Shown one piece after another: positions 33,459-41,376 of a stretch of 64,000 nucleotides of DNA. Within the stretch, counting starts at the first letter, position 1; each line of letters opens with the position of its first letter. A program made the position numbers and the translations under genes. The notes under the pieces were generated by a model that was given only the letters and a program-made list of their open reading frames with translations, was not told the DNA's origin and made no database searches. Source of the stretch: Agrilactobacillus yilanensis (lineage in GTDB: Bacteria; Bacillota; Bacilli; Lactobacillales; Lactobacillaceae); the NCBI RefSeq assembly GCF_003946725.1, contig NZ_RHOY01000015.1, forward strand, positions 1 through 64,000, given 5' to 3'.

Positions 33459-33564
33459 AGGAAAACTCCTATCTATACAAATGCAGGCTAAGGGACCTAT
33501 GTTATAATTTACTTGGATTAATTTATATAAAAGTAAGGTGTCAAATTTAAGTGGGGTGCATAAT

Positions 33565-34461
33565 TTGAAGATTAGTAGTGTTGGTGGGATTATTGCAGCT
33601 GCCAATTCAAAGCTGGCTTTTCCATTAAAAAAAGTCGGGACAATCACGGCAGTAAAACGAATTGCTTTGTTATTAAAACAAGCGGGTGTTTTTCCCATCG
33701 TTGTCTTAACTGGTCCCCAAGAAGACAAAGTTCGGTATCAGCTGGCAGAAGATGGTGTTATTTTTTTGCCGGTAGGAGAATCACCGTTAGAATTAATTGA
33801 ATCCGCAAAAATTGGTTTTTCTTTTTTGCAGGATCTTTGTGATAAAGTTGTCTTTGCACCGGTGAATGCGCCATTTTTTTCTGCAGAGACGATGAAACGT
33901 GTCTTAGAGGCTGAGGGGGATGTGGTTATTCCGTCTTTTCAAAAGCGGGGTGGCCATCCAATTGTATTGACGAATAAAATGATTACACCAATTTTAAATT
34001 ATAGTGGGGCTCAAGGATTAAATGAGGCGATTGTTGCCACTGGTACGGAGATTGACTGGGTCAATGTGGATGATTCCGGCATTCGTGTGCACGCTGAATC
34101 AGATGTGACCGAGGAGGGCTTTCATTTAATCAATAATCTTGGCTTAGAACAAGAAACGGTGTTCTTTACGGCTCGGGTAAAGTTATTGCTATTTTTAATT
34201 TCCCAAACTCATGCGATGCGTGGGGCCTGTGATCTAATGGCTTTATCTTATAGCAAGGGTTGGGCATTGGTCAATCAATTAGAAAAAGATGTTGGTTTTA
34301 TCGTGGTAGCGCGGCAGCATGGTGGCAAACATGGGGGCCGAACGGATTTGACTGCTGCTGGGTATGATTTTTTGATTGCTTATCAAAAAATGGAAGAGAC
34401 GATCATCAAAACGAGTCAAGCGGCGTTTAGACAATTTGTTGATGAGATTTACGATAGATAA
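33565..34461 (+). CDS. MocA/MobA-like nucleotidyltransferase fused to ModE-like HTH
   Basis: A 298-aa fusion. Residues 1-180 resemble a MobA/MocA nucleotidyltransferase (GGIIAAANSK, CDKVVFAPVNAPFFS, RGGHPIVLTNKM), but the N-terminal GxGxRxG loop is degenerate, so catalysis is doubtful. Residues 200-298 resemble the ModE winged helix (LSYSKGWALVNQLEKD then GGKHGGRTDLTAAGYDFL). The start is probably the TTG at 33565 after GTGGGGTG, since family members begin with a short MKIS-type strand; a GTG at 33538 is the alternative. It may be a regulator sensing a molybdenum-cofactor-like nucleotide. No molybdenum genes are in the window. Confidence 0.7.
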   Translation: MKISSVGGIIAAANSKLAFPLKKVGTITAVKRIALLLKQAGVFPIVVLTGPQEDKVRYQLAEDGVIFLPVGESPLELIESAKIGFSFLQDLCDKVVFAPVNAPFFSAETMKRVLEAEGDVVIPSFQKRGGHPIVLTNKMITPILNYSGAQGLNEAIVATGTEIDWVNVDDSGIRVHAESDVTEEGFHLINNLGLEQETVFFTARVKLLLFLISQTHAMRGACDLMALSYSKGWALVNQLEKDVGFIVVARQHGGKHGGRTDLTAAGYDFLIAYQKMEETIIKTSQAAFRQFVDEIYDR

Positions 34462-34495
34462 CTTGTAAGTACTTAGGATTAATTTTACGGGCAAT

Positions 34496-34533
34496 AAAAC
34501 CCCCTTGAGACAACTAAATTCTCAAGGGGGTTT
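34496..34533 (+). terminator. Terminator after MocA/ModE-like gene
   Basis: CCCCCTTGAGA pairs perfectly with TCTCAAGGGGG, then TTTG. Confidence 0.85.
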
Positions 34534-34565
34534 GTATTAACAATGTCTTACGATTAACTGCTAAG

Positions 34566-34731
34566 TCTAGGTTAGTGTTCGAGGCTTTCCCGCTCTAGTT
34601 CACGCTCTGGCTCTAAAACGCGTTCCAAAAGACTGATTTCTGCGCTTAGCTACGTCTAACTTGTAAGCAAAAACCGCTCACGGCGTTAGCCTAGGCTATG
34701 CTCAAAATCAACCCGTCTTTTGTCACGCTCT
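34566..34731. repeat. Second locus of the ~121-bp repeat
   Basis: The part 34616-34731 is nearly identical to 85-200, including AAACGCGTTC, CTGATTTCTGCGCTTAGC and TAGGCTATGCTC. A partial second unit (TAGGTTAGTGTTC...CACGCTCTGG) precedes it. As at 75-445, it lies at the 3' end of a minus-strand gene and here even overlaps the stop codon at 34723. Confidence 0.8.
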
Positions 34732-35337
34732 ATTAGCTAAATATCGTTTTTTTTCTGCGGTCCATGTTTGTTGATCCTGGGTGGTGATTTTTCTCAAGAC
34801 TTTGGCTGGGACACCGGTTGCGACGCTATTTGCTGGGATGTCCTGGGTGACAACGGCGCCGGCGCCGATGACGACGTTACTGCCGATGGTCACGCCAGGG
34901 CAGACAGTTACCGAGCCGCCAATCCAGACGTCATTGCCAATGGTAATGGGTTTGCCAAATTCTAAGCCTTCGTTTCGAACGGTGGGGTCAATGGGATGTC
35001 CTGCTGTTAGCAGACTGACCCGGGGGCCTAATAAGACATTGTCGCCGATAGTTATTTGAGCGGTATCTAAGAAAATACTTTCGTAATTGGCATAGAAATG
35101 GGCGCCTAAATGAATATTTTGACCATAATCCATGCGCGTAGGTGCTTCAATATAGGCATCTTTGGTCGGATTATCTAAGAGTTTTTGCAGCAATGCGTTA
35201 CGCGTAGATTCAGCGGCTGGCGCTGACTGATTGTATTCAAAGATTAATTGTTTGGTACGGTTGCGCCAGGCGGTTAGTTCTGCGTCGCCGGCGTTGTAAA
35301 GTTGATCTGTGCGCATCAATTCTTTTTCACTGGTCAT
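34723..35337 (-). CDS. Sugar O-acetyltransferase (Maa/LacA type)
   Basis: A 204-aa left-handed beta-helix acetyltransferase. The N-terminal Mac domain opens EKELMRTDQLYNAGDAEL, and the hexapeptide repeats follow (INIGDNVLLGP-like, GNDVWIGGSVTVCPGVTIGSNVVIGAGAVV). The active His lies in LTAGHPIDP near residue 118. It transfers acetyl from acetyl-CoA to maltose, glucose or a galactoside, often seen as detoxification. The start at 35337 follows TAGGAG. It is single; its stop codon lies inside the ~121-bp repeat. Confidence 0.92.
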   Translation of the reverse strand: MTSEKELMRTDQLYNAGDAELTAWRNRTKQLIFEYNQSAPAAESTRNALLQKLLDNPTKDAYIEAPTRMDYGQNIHLGAHFYANYESIFLDTAQITIGDNVLLGPRVSLLTAGHPIDPTVRNEGLEFGKPITIGNDVWIGGSVTVCPGVTIGSNVVIGAGAVVTQDIPANSVATGVPAKVLRKITTQDQQTWTAEKKRYLANRA

Positions 35338-35405
35338 GGTTAGTCTCCTATTATCTAAGTATTTAAAATAGTATAACATCTTAAATGCTTAGATAAAGGC
35401 CGTTT

Positions 35406-36536
35406 TTACCAAGTGGATGTATCAGGATTTAAGATTTTTTGTGTTTGTTTATTAGTCAGATTAATTTTGAAGACTTTTTTATAGTAGGTTTTTGTTTCTT
35501 TGACCATGTTAATATCTTGGAATTTATCCGGATAAACTGTCTTTGCTAACCACAGTAAGGTAATTGGTGTATCTACGCCTGGGGTATAGCTGCGATACAT
35601 CCCCATAGGCATTTTAGTAACTTTTTTATCTTGAACTGCCGCAACTTTACCCCAATCATAATTTCTAATTGTATTGTTATATAAGTCATCTGGGGTAGCA
35701 CTATTAAAATTGGTAACTAAAATATGCTGCGGATTCCATTGATAAATTTGTTCCATGGTGACTTGGGTTACGTTGCTGGAATTCGGGATGGTCACAACGT
35801 TTTTAGCATTGATGGCATCTGCCCAATATTGGGCAAAAGAAACGGTACCACCGGTGATGATGCTAGTACTGCTGTATTGACGTAAGAAGAAAATACGTTG
35901 TCGGTCAGCGGCTTTGATCGACTTAGTCCGTTGATTAACCATGGTGGCAATTTTTTGACTGTAATCTTTTAAGACTTTGGCTTTATCATTTTTTGGAAAA
36001 ATCTTGGATAATAGTTCAATCCAGTGATTTTGGGTTTTGATCGTGTCACAGTTCCATTTGCTAACAGAAACGCCAACCGCGGTAAAACCGGCATTGGTGA
36101 GCTGCTGTTGCATTTTTGTGTTTTCTGCACCATAGAAAACAATATCCGGTTTTACTTTTTTCAGTTCTTCTAAATTAACCGTTGTACCATCATTAAAACT
36201 AGTTTTGGCCTTTAAAATATCTGGATATAATTCAGAAAGTAAACTGTTTTTGGCAGCAGTCATGCTAGGTTCTGGCATAGTCACAATTTTATCAGCAGAG
36301 TTAAAATAAACAGCTAAAACTGAAGGTAATGGCCAAATTGAACCGACAACCGCAATGCGTTTTACTTTTTTAGGTACAGTGACTTTGTTGCCAGCCTGAT
36401 CGGTGATGGTTTTTGTTTGACTGACTTTTTCAGTCTTTACCGTACTTTGTTTTTGCGTTTGACCACAGGCATTGAACACTAGGCTGACGGATAACATGAC
36501 AAGGCCAATGGTGATATACTTAAATATTTTTTTCAT
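35406..36536 (-). CDS. ABC-transporter substrate-binding lipoprotein (FecB/BtuF fold)
   Basis: A 376-aa lipoprotein: a signal peptide ending FNAC with lipid-modified Cys24, then a PF01497-type periplasmic-binding fold (KVKRIAVVGSIWPLPSVLAVY, ELKKVKPDIVFYGAENTKMQQQL, WNPQHILVTNF). Such proteins deliver iron siderophores, heme or cobalamin to an ABC importer. No permease or ATPase genes are adjacent, so it is an orphan or feeds a distant importer. GGGGAGGATT precedes the ATG. A minus-strand RNA or leader with a terminator lies 75 bp upstream. Confidence 0.85.
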   Translation of the reverse strand: MKKIFKYITIGLVMLSVSLVFNACGQTQKQSTVKTEKVSQTKTITDQAGNKVTVPKKVKRIAVVGSIWPLPSVLAVYFNSADKIVTMPEPSMTAAKNSLLSELYPDILKAKTSFNDGTTVNLEELKKVKPDIVFYGAENTKMQQQLTNAGFTAVGVSVSKWNCDTIKTQNHWIELLSKIFPKNDKAKVLKDYSQKIATMVNQRTKSIKAADRQRIFFLRQYSSTSIITGGTVSFAQYWADAINAKNVVTIPNSSNVTQVTMEQIYQWNPQHILVTNFNSATPDDLYNNTIRNYDWGKVAAVQDKKVTKMPMGMYRSYTPGVDTPITLLWLAKTVYPDKFQDINMVKETKTYYKKVFKINLTNKQTQKILNPDTSTW

Positions 36537-36611
36537 AGGTGAATCCTCCCCAAAACTATGATTTGTAAACCCTTATAGAATAAGTAATAGCCTTCTTTCT
36601 CAACTTTTATA

Positions 36612-36719
36612 AAAATAAAACGACCGCACCAAAAAAGGCACGATCGTTCAGAATGAGTATGTAATAGATTTTATCTGAGTAAAGGGCCTTCCACCTCAAA
36701 ATATTTTTGGTGTCAGTGC
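36612..36719 (-). ncRNA. Candidate leader RNA or sRNA upstream of the binding protein
   Basis: On the minus strand a promoter TTGCAT (36754-36749), 17 bp, TATATT (36731-36726) is followed after about 80 bases by a hairpin CGATCGTGCC/GGTGCGGTCG (36646-36621, some G-U pairs) and TTTTATTTTT. The binding-protein gene starts 75 bp beyond. It could be an attenuated leader (riboswitch-like) or an independent small RNA; a second possible promoter (TTGAGA, 17 bp, TTCTAT) lies after the terminator. It matches no riboswitch class I know. The rest of 36537-36888 holds the promoter of the divergent DUF1304 gene. Confidence 0.42.
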
Positions 36720-36888
36720 AAGTGAAATATATCACAATAGTTAGAACAATGCAATGTTTGCCCTAAGGCTATCCCGGGTACATTAATGTAAAACTTATGT
36801 CTAGTAGACCATTGATTAACTAGCCTTAAAAACTGGAAGGTGCTGTATGCTATGATAAGCATAAATAAAAGTAGAGGAATGATAAGCA

Positions 36889-37263
36889 TTGAAAATTATT
36901 AGTGATGTGTTGGTCATTATAGTTGCATTAGAGGCACTTTTTATAATGGTGTTAGAAATGTTTCTGACGCAAACAAAGATTGCTAGAAATGCTTTTGATC
37001 TGCCAAAAGCGTATTTGGCACAAAAAAAGGCTCAAGTAAGTATGGCTAATCAAGGCTTATATAATGGCTTTATTGGGATCGGCATACTTTTGTCCATGTT
37101 TGTATTCCCTAGTGAAATTAGAATATGGAATTTATATCTCTTTGTGGGCTTTGTTGTAGTTGCCGCAATATATGGTGCGCTGACAGCTAGTAAAAAAATT
37201 ATTCTTTCCCAAGGGGTACCAGCTATACTGGCACTTGTAGCATTGATTATAGCCCATAATTAA
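36889..37263 (+). CDS. DUF1304-family membrane protein, 124 aa
   Basis: A small membrane protein with four hydrophobic helices (VLVIIVALEALFIMVLEMF, LYNGFIGIGILLSMFVF, NLYLFVGFVVVAAIYGAL, PAILALVALIIA). The pattern of Glu in helix 1 (EALFIMVLEMF) followed by NQGLYNGF is characteristic of DUF1304. The start is TTG at 36889, after GAGGAATGATAAGCA. The function of the family is unknown. It is single and divergent from the binding-protein gene. Confidence 0.78.
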   Translation: MKIISDVLVIIVALEALFIMVLEMFLTQTKIARNAFDLPKAYLAQKKAQVSMANQGLYNGFIGIGILLSMFVFPSEIRIWNLYLFVGFVVVAAIYGALTASKKIILSQGVPAILALVALIIAHN

Positions 37264-37386
37264 GCAGCGGTTTTGCATGACTGCAAACGAAGCAGGCGAC
37301 TTTACTAATACGGCTAAAAATAGGGCTTAGACAAAGCATTGTTATGATTGTGGATGTAGAAGATCGCGGTATGTACCGTCCTCGGC

Positions 37387-37590
37387 ATAAAAAAAGCTAC
37401 AATTAACAAGGTAACCTCCAAAGTAAACCTTAGAATCATAGCTTTTGCACTTGTATTAGAAATTGCAAAAAAAGCCGCTAGCCTAATTTGGCTAACAGAC
37501 ACCCAGCCTGCTCAGCGCTCATTATTTGTGTTTTATATTTTGACTACCAAACGGTGGTTCCGAATGAAACTCAATGAAATTCGAACCAAA
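37387..37590 (-). other. Hairpin-rich interval downstream of tRNA-Lys
   Basis: No convincing gene lies in 37264-37590. The minus strand shows three structures: GGTTCGAA/TTCGGAACC (37588-37557), TAGCC/GGCTA followed by GCGGCTTTTTTT (37497-37467), and AAAAGCTA/TAGCTTTT followed by TTTATG (37448-37388) enclosing a GGAGGTTACC-type loop. They could be tandem terminators or an unrecognised RNA. A 62-codon minus open frame here has no ribosome site. Confidence 0.3.
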
Positions 37591-37591
37591 T

Positions 37592-37636
37592 AAAAAACCA
37601 GCAATAACGGCGTATTAAGCTTCGTTACCACTGGTT
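37592..37636 (-). terminator. Terminator of tRNA-Lys gene
   Basis: On the minus strand AACCAG-TGGTAACG pairs with CGTTATTG-CTGGTT, followed by TTTTATT. Confidence 0.85.
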
Positions 37637-37649
37637 AATGTCATATAGA

Positions 37650-37722
37650 TGGGTTGTCAGGGGATCGAACCCTGGACCCACGGATTAAGAGTCCGTTGCT
37701 CTGCCAGCTGAGCTAACAACCC
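37650..37722 (-). tRNA. tRNA-Lys (anticodon CTT)
   Basis: On the minus strand GGGTTGT pairs with ACAACCC (acceptor), the D-arm GCTCAGCTGGCAGAGC is followed by the anticodon stem CGGA/TCCG with loop CTCTTAA (anticodon CTT, Lys), and the T-arm contains GGTTCGATCCC. The discriminator base is A and CCA is not encoded. It is a single tRNA with its own terminator. Confidence 0.96.
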
Positions 37723-37904
37723 AACTCATCATTTGACGACTTAAATATATTATCATATTATGACAGTACTTGCAAGGGGATGCCTGGCAAAAAAGTTGGT
37801 AAAACTCAAAAAATAACAGATAAATGTTTGAAGGGTGACATGAATATGTTATAAACTGGATAAATCGGCTGATAACTTTGTATTATTATTCTTAAAGCAT
37901 AACA

Positions 37905-37937
37905 TAAAAAATGGTATGCCAATAAAAGCATACCATT
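37905..37937 (-). terminator. Terminator of ferritin gene
   Basis: AATGGTATGC pairs with GCATACCATT, followed on the minus strand by TTTTTATG. Confidence 0.88.
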
Positions 37938-37957
37938 CAATGATTATTAAAATTATT

Positions 37958-38446
37958 TTATTCGTGATCTTTGTTAGCCAGTAAGCCTTCGTCCAAATCG
38001 TAAAGATTGTCAGGGCCAGCTAAGTTATACTTTCTGATAAAGTTCTTGGCATTCTTTTCTTCTTCGACTTGTTCATCAATAAAGCCCTTTAAGAAGGATT
38101 GAACTTCATATTCATCATTAGCAGCGGCTTCTTTATAAATACCGCGAATAGAATCACTGATGAATTGTTCATGTGCCAAGCCAGCCTTTAAAATTTCTAA
38201 AGGATCTTTATAAGGCTTAGGATCCAATTCAACAGAAGTTAAGGTGACTGTTTCATCCATATCGTGTAAGAAGTTAATGAAGCCCCAAGCATGTTGCACT
38301 TCTTCTTCAGACTGTTGCTTATACCATTTTGCAAAGCCCGTCAATGATCTAGCGGCAAAGTAGTTATAAAAATCCAAGTAAATATAAGCGGACTGAAGTT
38401 CCTTGTTGACCTGTACCCTTAATAAATCTGCAACTTCTTTTTTCAA
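37958..38446 (-). CDS. ftn: Non-heme ferritin
   Basis: A 162-aa ferritin storing iron as a 24-mer. The diiron ligands fit: Glu in VNKELQSAYIY, EEEVQHAWGF (ExxH) and the later EQVEEEKN. The start is probably TTG at 38446, nine bases after AGGGG; the ATG three codons upstream directly abuts AGGGG and cannot be served by it. The predicted promoter (TTGATT, 16 bp, TAGAAT on the minus strand) has a DtxR/MntR-type palindrome just upstream of its -35, suggesting metal-dependent control. It is single, divergent from walR, with its own terminator. Confidence 0.92.
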   Translation of the reverse strand: MKKEVADLLRVQVNKELQSAYIYLDFYNYFAARSLTGFAKWYKQQSEEEVQHAWGFINFLHDMDETVTLTSVELDPKPYKDPLEILKAGLAHEQFISDSIRGIYKEAAANDEYEVQSFLKGFIDEQVEEEKNAKNFIRKYNLAGPDNLYDLDEGLLANKDHE

Positions 38447-38598
38447 AACAAACATCCCCTAATAGATTATTGAGCATTTAGGCTAGGCAATTGTCTGGTC
38501 TGAACACCTATGTATGGCAAATCGAATTGATCGTCGTTCGTTGCCCTTACTTAAATTCTAACGCTAATTGTGAAGAAATCAACCATCAATCGGCAGAT

Positions 38599-38618
38599 AA
38601 TTTAGGCAAACCTAAATT
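38599..38618. promoter_or_regulatory. DtxR/MntR-type operator between ftn and walR
   Basis: AATTTAGG-CAAA-CCTAAATT is a perfect inverted repeat with the TTAGGN4CCTAA core of DtxR-family (MntR/EfaR/IdeR) operators. It lies about 16 bp upstream of the ferritin -35 and about 37 bp upstream of the walR -35. No other copy is seen in the window. Confidence 0.65.
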
Positions 38619-38654
38619 TTGAGTCCGGTTGGATAGTGTCTAGTTTGCGTGACT

Positions 38655-38683
38655 TTGTAATCAACTAGCGAATTAGCTATAAT
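38655..38683 (+). promoter_or_regulatory. Promoter of walRKHIJ
   Basis: TTGTAA at 38655-38660 and consensus TATAAT at 38678-38683, spacing 17 bp, 33 bp before the walR ATG. Confidence 0.65.
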
Positions 38684-38716
38684 ATGACTATGGTTACAGC
38701 CAAGGAGGTATTTTTA

Positions 38717-39430
38717 ATGGCTAAAAAAATATTAGTCGTCGATGACGAAAAACCAATCTCTGATATCGTGAAATTTAATCTTGAAAAAGAAGGCTATGAA
38801 GTTGTTACAGCTTACGATGGTGAAGAGGCCGTCGAAAAAGTTGAAGCTGAAGAACCCGATTTAATTTTGTTAGATCTAATGTTACCTAAAATGGACGGTT
38901 TGGAAGTGGCCCGACAAGTACGCAAAAAACGGGACACACCGATTATTATGTTAACGGCCAAAGACTCTGAAATTGATAAAGTTTTAGGGCTAGAATTAGG
39001 GGCCGATGATTATGTCACAAAACCGTTTTCTAACCGAGAATTAGTAGCTCGAGTTAAGGCGAATTTACGGCGACAAGTCAGTAATGCCAATGCGCAAGCC
39101 ACTGAAAATACAGCAAGTAATGAAATCAACGTGGGCGATTTAATTATTGAGCCCGATGCTTATATGGTGACCAAACGGGAAGAAAAAATTGAATTAACCC
39201 ATCGAGAATTTGAACTGCTCTTTTATTTGGCACGGCATATTGGTCAAGTAATGACAAGAGAGCATTTGTTGCAAACAGTCTGGGGCTATGATTACTTTGG
39301 GGATGTCCGCACCGTGGATGTTACCGTCAGACGCTTACGGGAAAAAATTGAAGACGATCCTAGTCATCCAGAATGGCTGGTGACACGACGAGGCGTAGGG
39401 TATTATTTGCGTAATCCAGAAAATGATTAA
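38717..39430 (+). CDS. walR: Response regulator WalR (YycF/VicR)
   Basis: A 237-aa OmpR-family response regulator controlling peptidoglycan metabolism, essential in most Firmicutes. The receiver domain (1-120) has Asp9-Asp10, the phosphoacceptor Asp in [13 protein letters not shown] near 53, Thr in IMLTAKDS and Lys in YVTKPF; the winged helix (about 135-235) ends in [32 protein letters not shown]. The start at 38717 follows AAGGAGG; a longer in-frame start lies in the promoter. It is the first gene of walRKHIJ. Confidence 0.97.
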   Translation: MAKKILVVDDEKPISDIVKFNLEKEGYEVVTAYDGEEAVEKVEAEEPDLILLDLMLPKMDGLEVARQVRKKRDTPIIMLTAKDSEIDKVLGLELGADDYVTKPFSNRELVARVKANLRRQVSNANAQATENTASNEINVGDLIIEPDAYMVTKREEKIELTHREFELLFYLARHIGQVMTREHLLQTVWGYDYFGDVRTVDVTVRRLREKIEDDPSHPEWLVTRRGVGYYLRNPEND

Positions 39431-39492
39431 ACAGCCTAATTTAGGGACTATTGGATCTATGCAAACTAGCGAAGGCGCATTAAGGGACGTTA

Positions 39493-41376
39493 ATGAATAA
39501 AAAAATAAACTTCTTTCAATCTATCCATTTTAAAATTACTTTAGCTTTTGTCTCGTTACTTTTAATCACATTAGAGATTATCGGGGCTTATTTTATCAAG
39601 CGATTAGAACAGCAAAACATTGAGTCTTTTGAAAGCTCTATTCAAGTGGCGCCATATGTAGATAGTCAATTGGCTAAAGAACTACTACGGACTAGCGAGA
39701 CTACCGCTAATAAAAATATTAAAAACATCATCACCTCGGATATTAACAACAGCTCTATTACTGAATTACAAGTCATTGATAGTAAGGGTATTATTCGAGG
39801 TGCCAGTAATATTAATGATCAGGGGAATATTGGACACCGGACAACTAACGCCCAGATCAAGCAAGTTATTTTTAACGGCCGCAAACAGACGCGAATTTCA
39901 TATGATAATAATCAAGGGAGCTATTATGTTTCTGTCCTGCCCTTAGTGAACCCCAATAGTGATAACAACACCACCGTTGGGGTAATGTATATTCGAGCCA
40001 GCATGGAGAGTGTCTATCAAAACATCAATAAGATTACGGTTATCTTTTTAACCGCTTCTATTGTGGCGGGTGTTTTAGGGATTATTATAGCGATCTTTAT
40101 TGCCCGGGCAATTACGAAGCCCATTGATGATATGAAAAAACAAGCGATTCGCATGGCTCGAGGGGATTACTCTGGGCAAGTTCGAATTTATGGGCATGAT
40201 GAGCTGGGCCAATTGGCAGTTGCCGTTAATAATTTATCAGTTCGTGTGGAAGAAGCCCAAGAAGCTTCTGAAGCGGAGCGACGCCGCCTGGACAGTGTTT
40301 TAGGCAACATGACCGATGGGGTAATTGCCACTGATCGACGGGGCAATATTATTATCTTAAACGATATGGCCGAAGAATTTTTAGACTTGTCCAGTAAAGA
40401 AGCCATTGGACAGTCTATTTTGACAATCTTACATTTAGAAAATGAATACAGTTTTCGTGAACTGCTGGAAGACGATCAGCGCAGCATTATGCTGGACTTT
40501 TCAGACCACAGTGATCATGATTTAATTTTGCATACAACTTTTTCGTTAATTCAAAGAGAAACCGGCTTTATCAGCGGGTTAGTTTGTGTGCTCCATGATG
40601 TGACGGAACAGCAAAAAGTGGACCAGGAACGGCGAGAATTTGTCTCAAACGTTTCTCACGAACTTCGGACACCCCTCACCAGTTTACGCAGTTATATTGA
40701 AGCTTTAAATGATGGTGCTTGGCAAAATCCAGAAGTAGCCCCCGGTTTTTTGAAAGTAACTCAAGAAGAAACCGAACGGATGATTCGCATGGTGACGGAC
40801 TTATTGAGTTTGTCACGAATGGACCAAGGGACTGCGCAAATGGACTTAGAATTTGTAAATATGAATGAATTTTTTAATTATATTTTAAATCGGTTTGATA
40901 TGATGCTACGCAACGAAAAAACCGATAAGACGTTGACAATGAAACCCGATGAAAATAAGCGTTATGTCATTAACCGGGAATTCACCGAACAGGATCTTTG
41001 GGTAGAAATTGATACGGATAAAATCACCCAAGTTCTAGATAATATTATGAATAATGCGATTAAATATTCTCCGGATGGGGGCACGATCACGTGTCGGTTA
41101 ATCGAAATGCACAATAATGTCATTATTAGTATTTCGGACCAAGGCTTAGGTATTCCCCGCAAAGATTTAAACAAAGTCTTTGATCGTTTTTATCGGGTGG
41201 ATAAAGCCAGATCCCGTAAACAAGGGGGTACTGGTTTAGGGCTGGCAATTTCTAAAGAAGTTGTTGAAGCGCACCATGGTCGCGTTTGGGCAGATAGTGT
41301 CGAAGGTAAGGGGTCCACTTTTTATATTTCCTTGCCTTATCATAAGTATAAGGAGAGTGACGACGAATGGGCGTAA
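39493..41376 (+). CDS. walK: Sensor histidine kinase WalK (YycG/VicK)
   Basis: A 627-aa membrane kinase with TM1 (about 13-31), an extracellular Cache/PAS-like domain, TM2 (about 184-203), HAMP (204-256), cytoplasmic PAS (about 262-370), HisKA with FVSNVSHELRTPLTSLRSYIEAL near 385-405, and HATPase boxes NNAIKYSPDGG, DQGLGIPRKDL and GTGLGLAI. It is full length compared with B. subtilis WalK (611 aa). It phosphorylates WalR in response to cell-wall state. The start is ATG after AAGGGACG. Its 3' end overlaps walH by 10 bases. Confidence 0.97.
   Translation: MNKKINFFQSIHFKITLAFVSLLLITLEIIGAYFIKRLEQQNIESFESSIQVAPYVDSQLAKELLRTSETTANKNIKNIITSDINNSSITELQVIDSKGIIRGASNINDQGNIGHRTTNAQIKQVIFNGRKQTRISYDNNQGSYYVSVLPLVNPNSDNNTTVGVMYIRASMESVYQNINKITVIFLTASIVAGVLGIIIAIFIARAITKPIDDMKKQAIRMARGDYSGQVRIYGHDELGQLAVAVNNLSVRVEEAQEASEAERRRLDSVLGNMTDGVIATDRRGNIIILNDMAEEFLDLSSKEAIGQSILTILHLENEYSFRELLEDDQRSIMLDFSDHSDHDLILHTTFSLIQRETGFISGLVCVLHDVTEQQKVDQERREFVSNVSHELRTPLTSLRSYIEALNDGAWQNPEVAPGFLKVTQEETERMIRMVTDLLSLSRMDQGTAQMDLEFVNMNEFFNYILNRFDMMLRNEKTDKTLTMKPDENKRYVINREFTEQDLWVEIDTDKITQVLDNIMNNAIKYSPDGGTITCRLIEMHNNVIISISDQGLGIPRKDLNKVFDRFYRVDKARSRKQGGTGLGLAISKEVVEAHHGRVWADSVEGKGSTFYISLPYHKYKESDDEWA

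Noticed and set aside
37314-37502. 62-codon minus-strand open frame with a GTG start
   Set aside because: No ribosome site, and it reads through two T-rich terminator-like hairpins.
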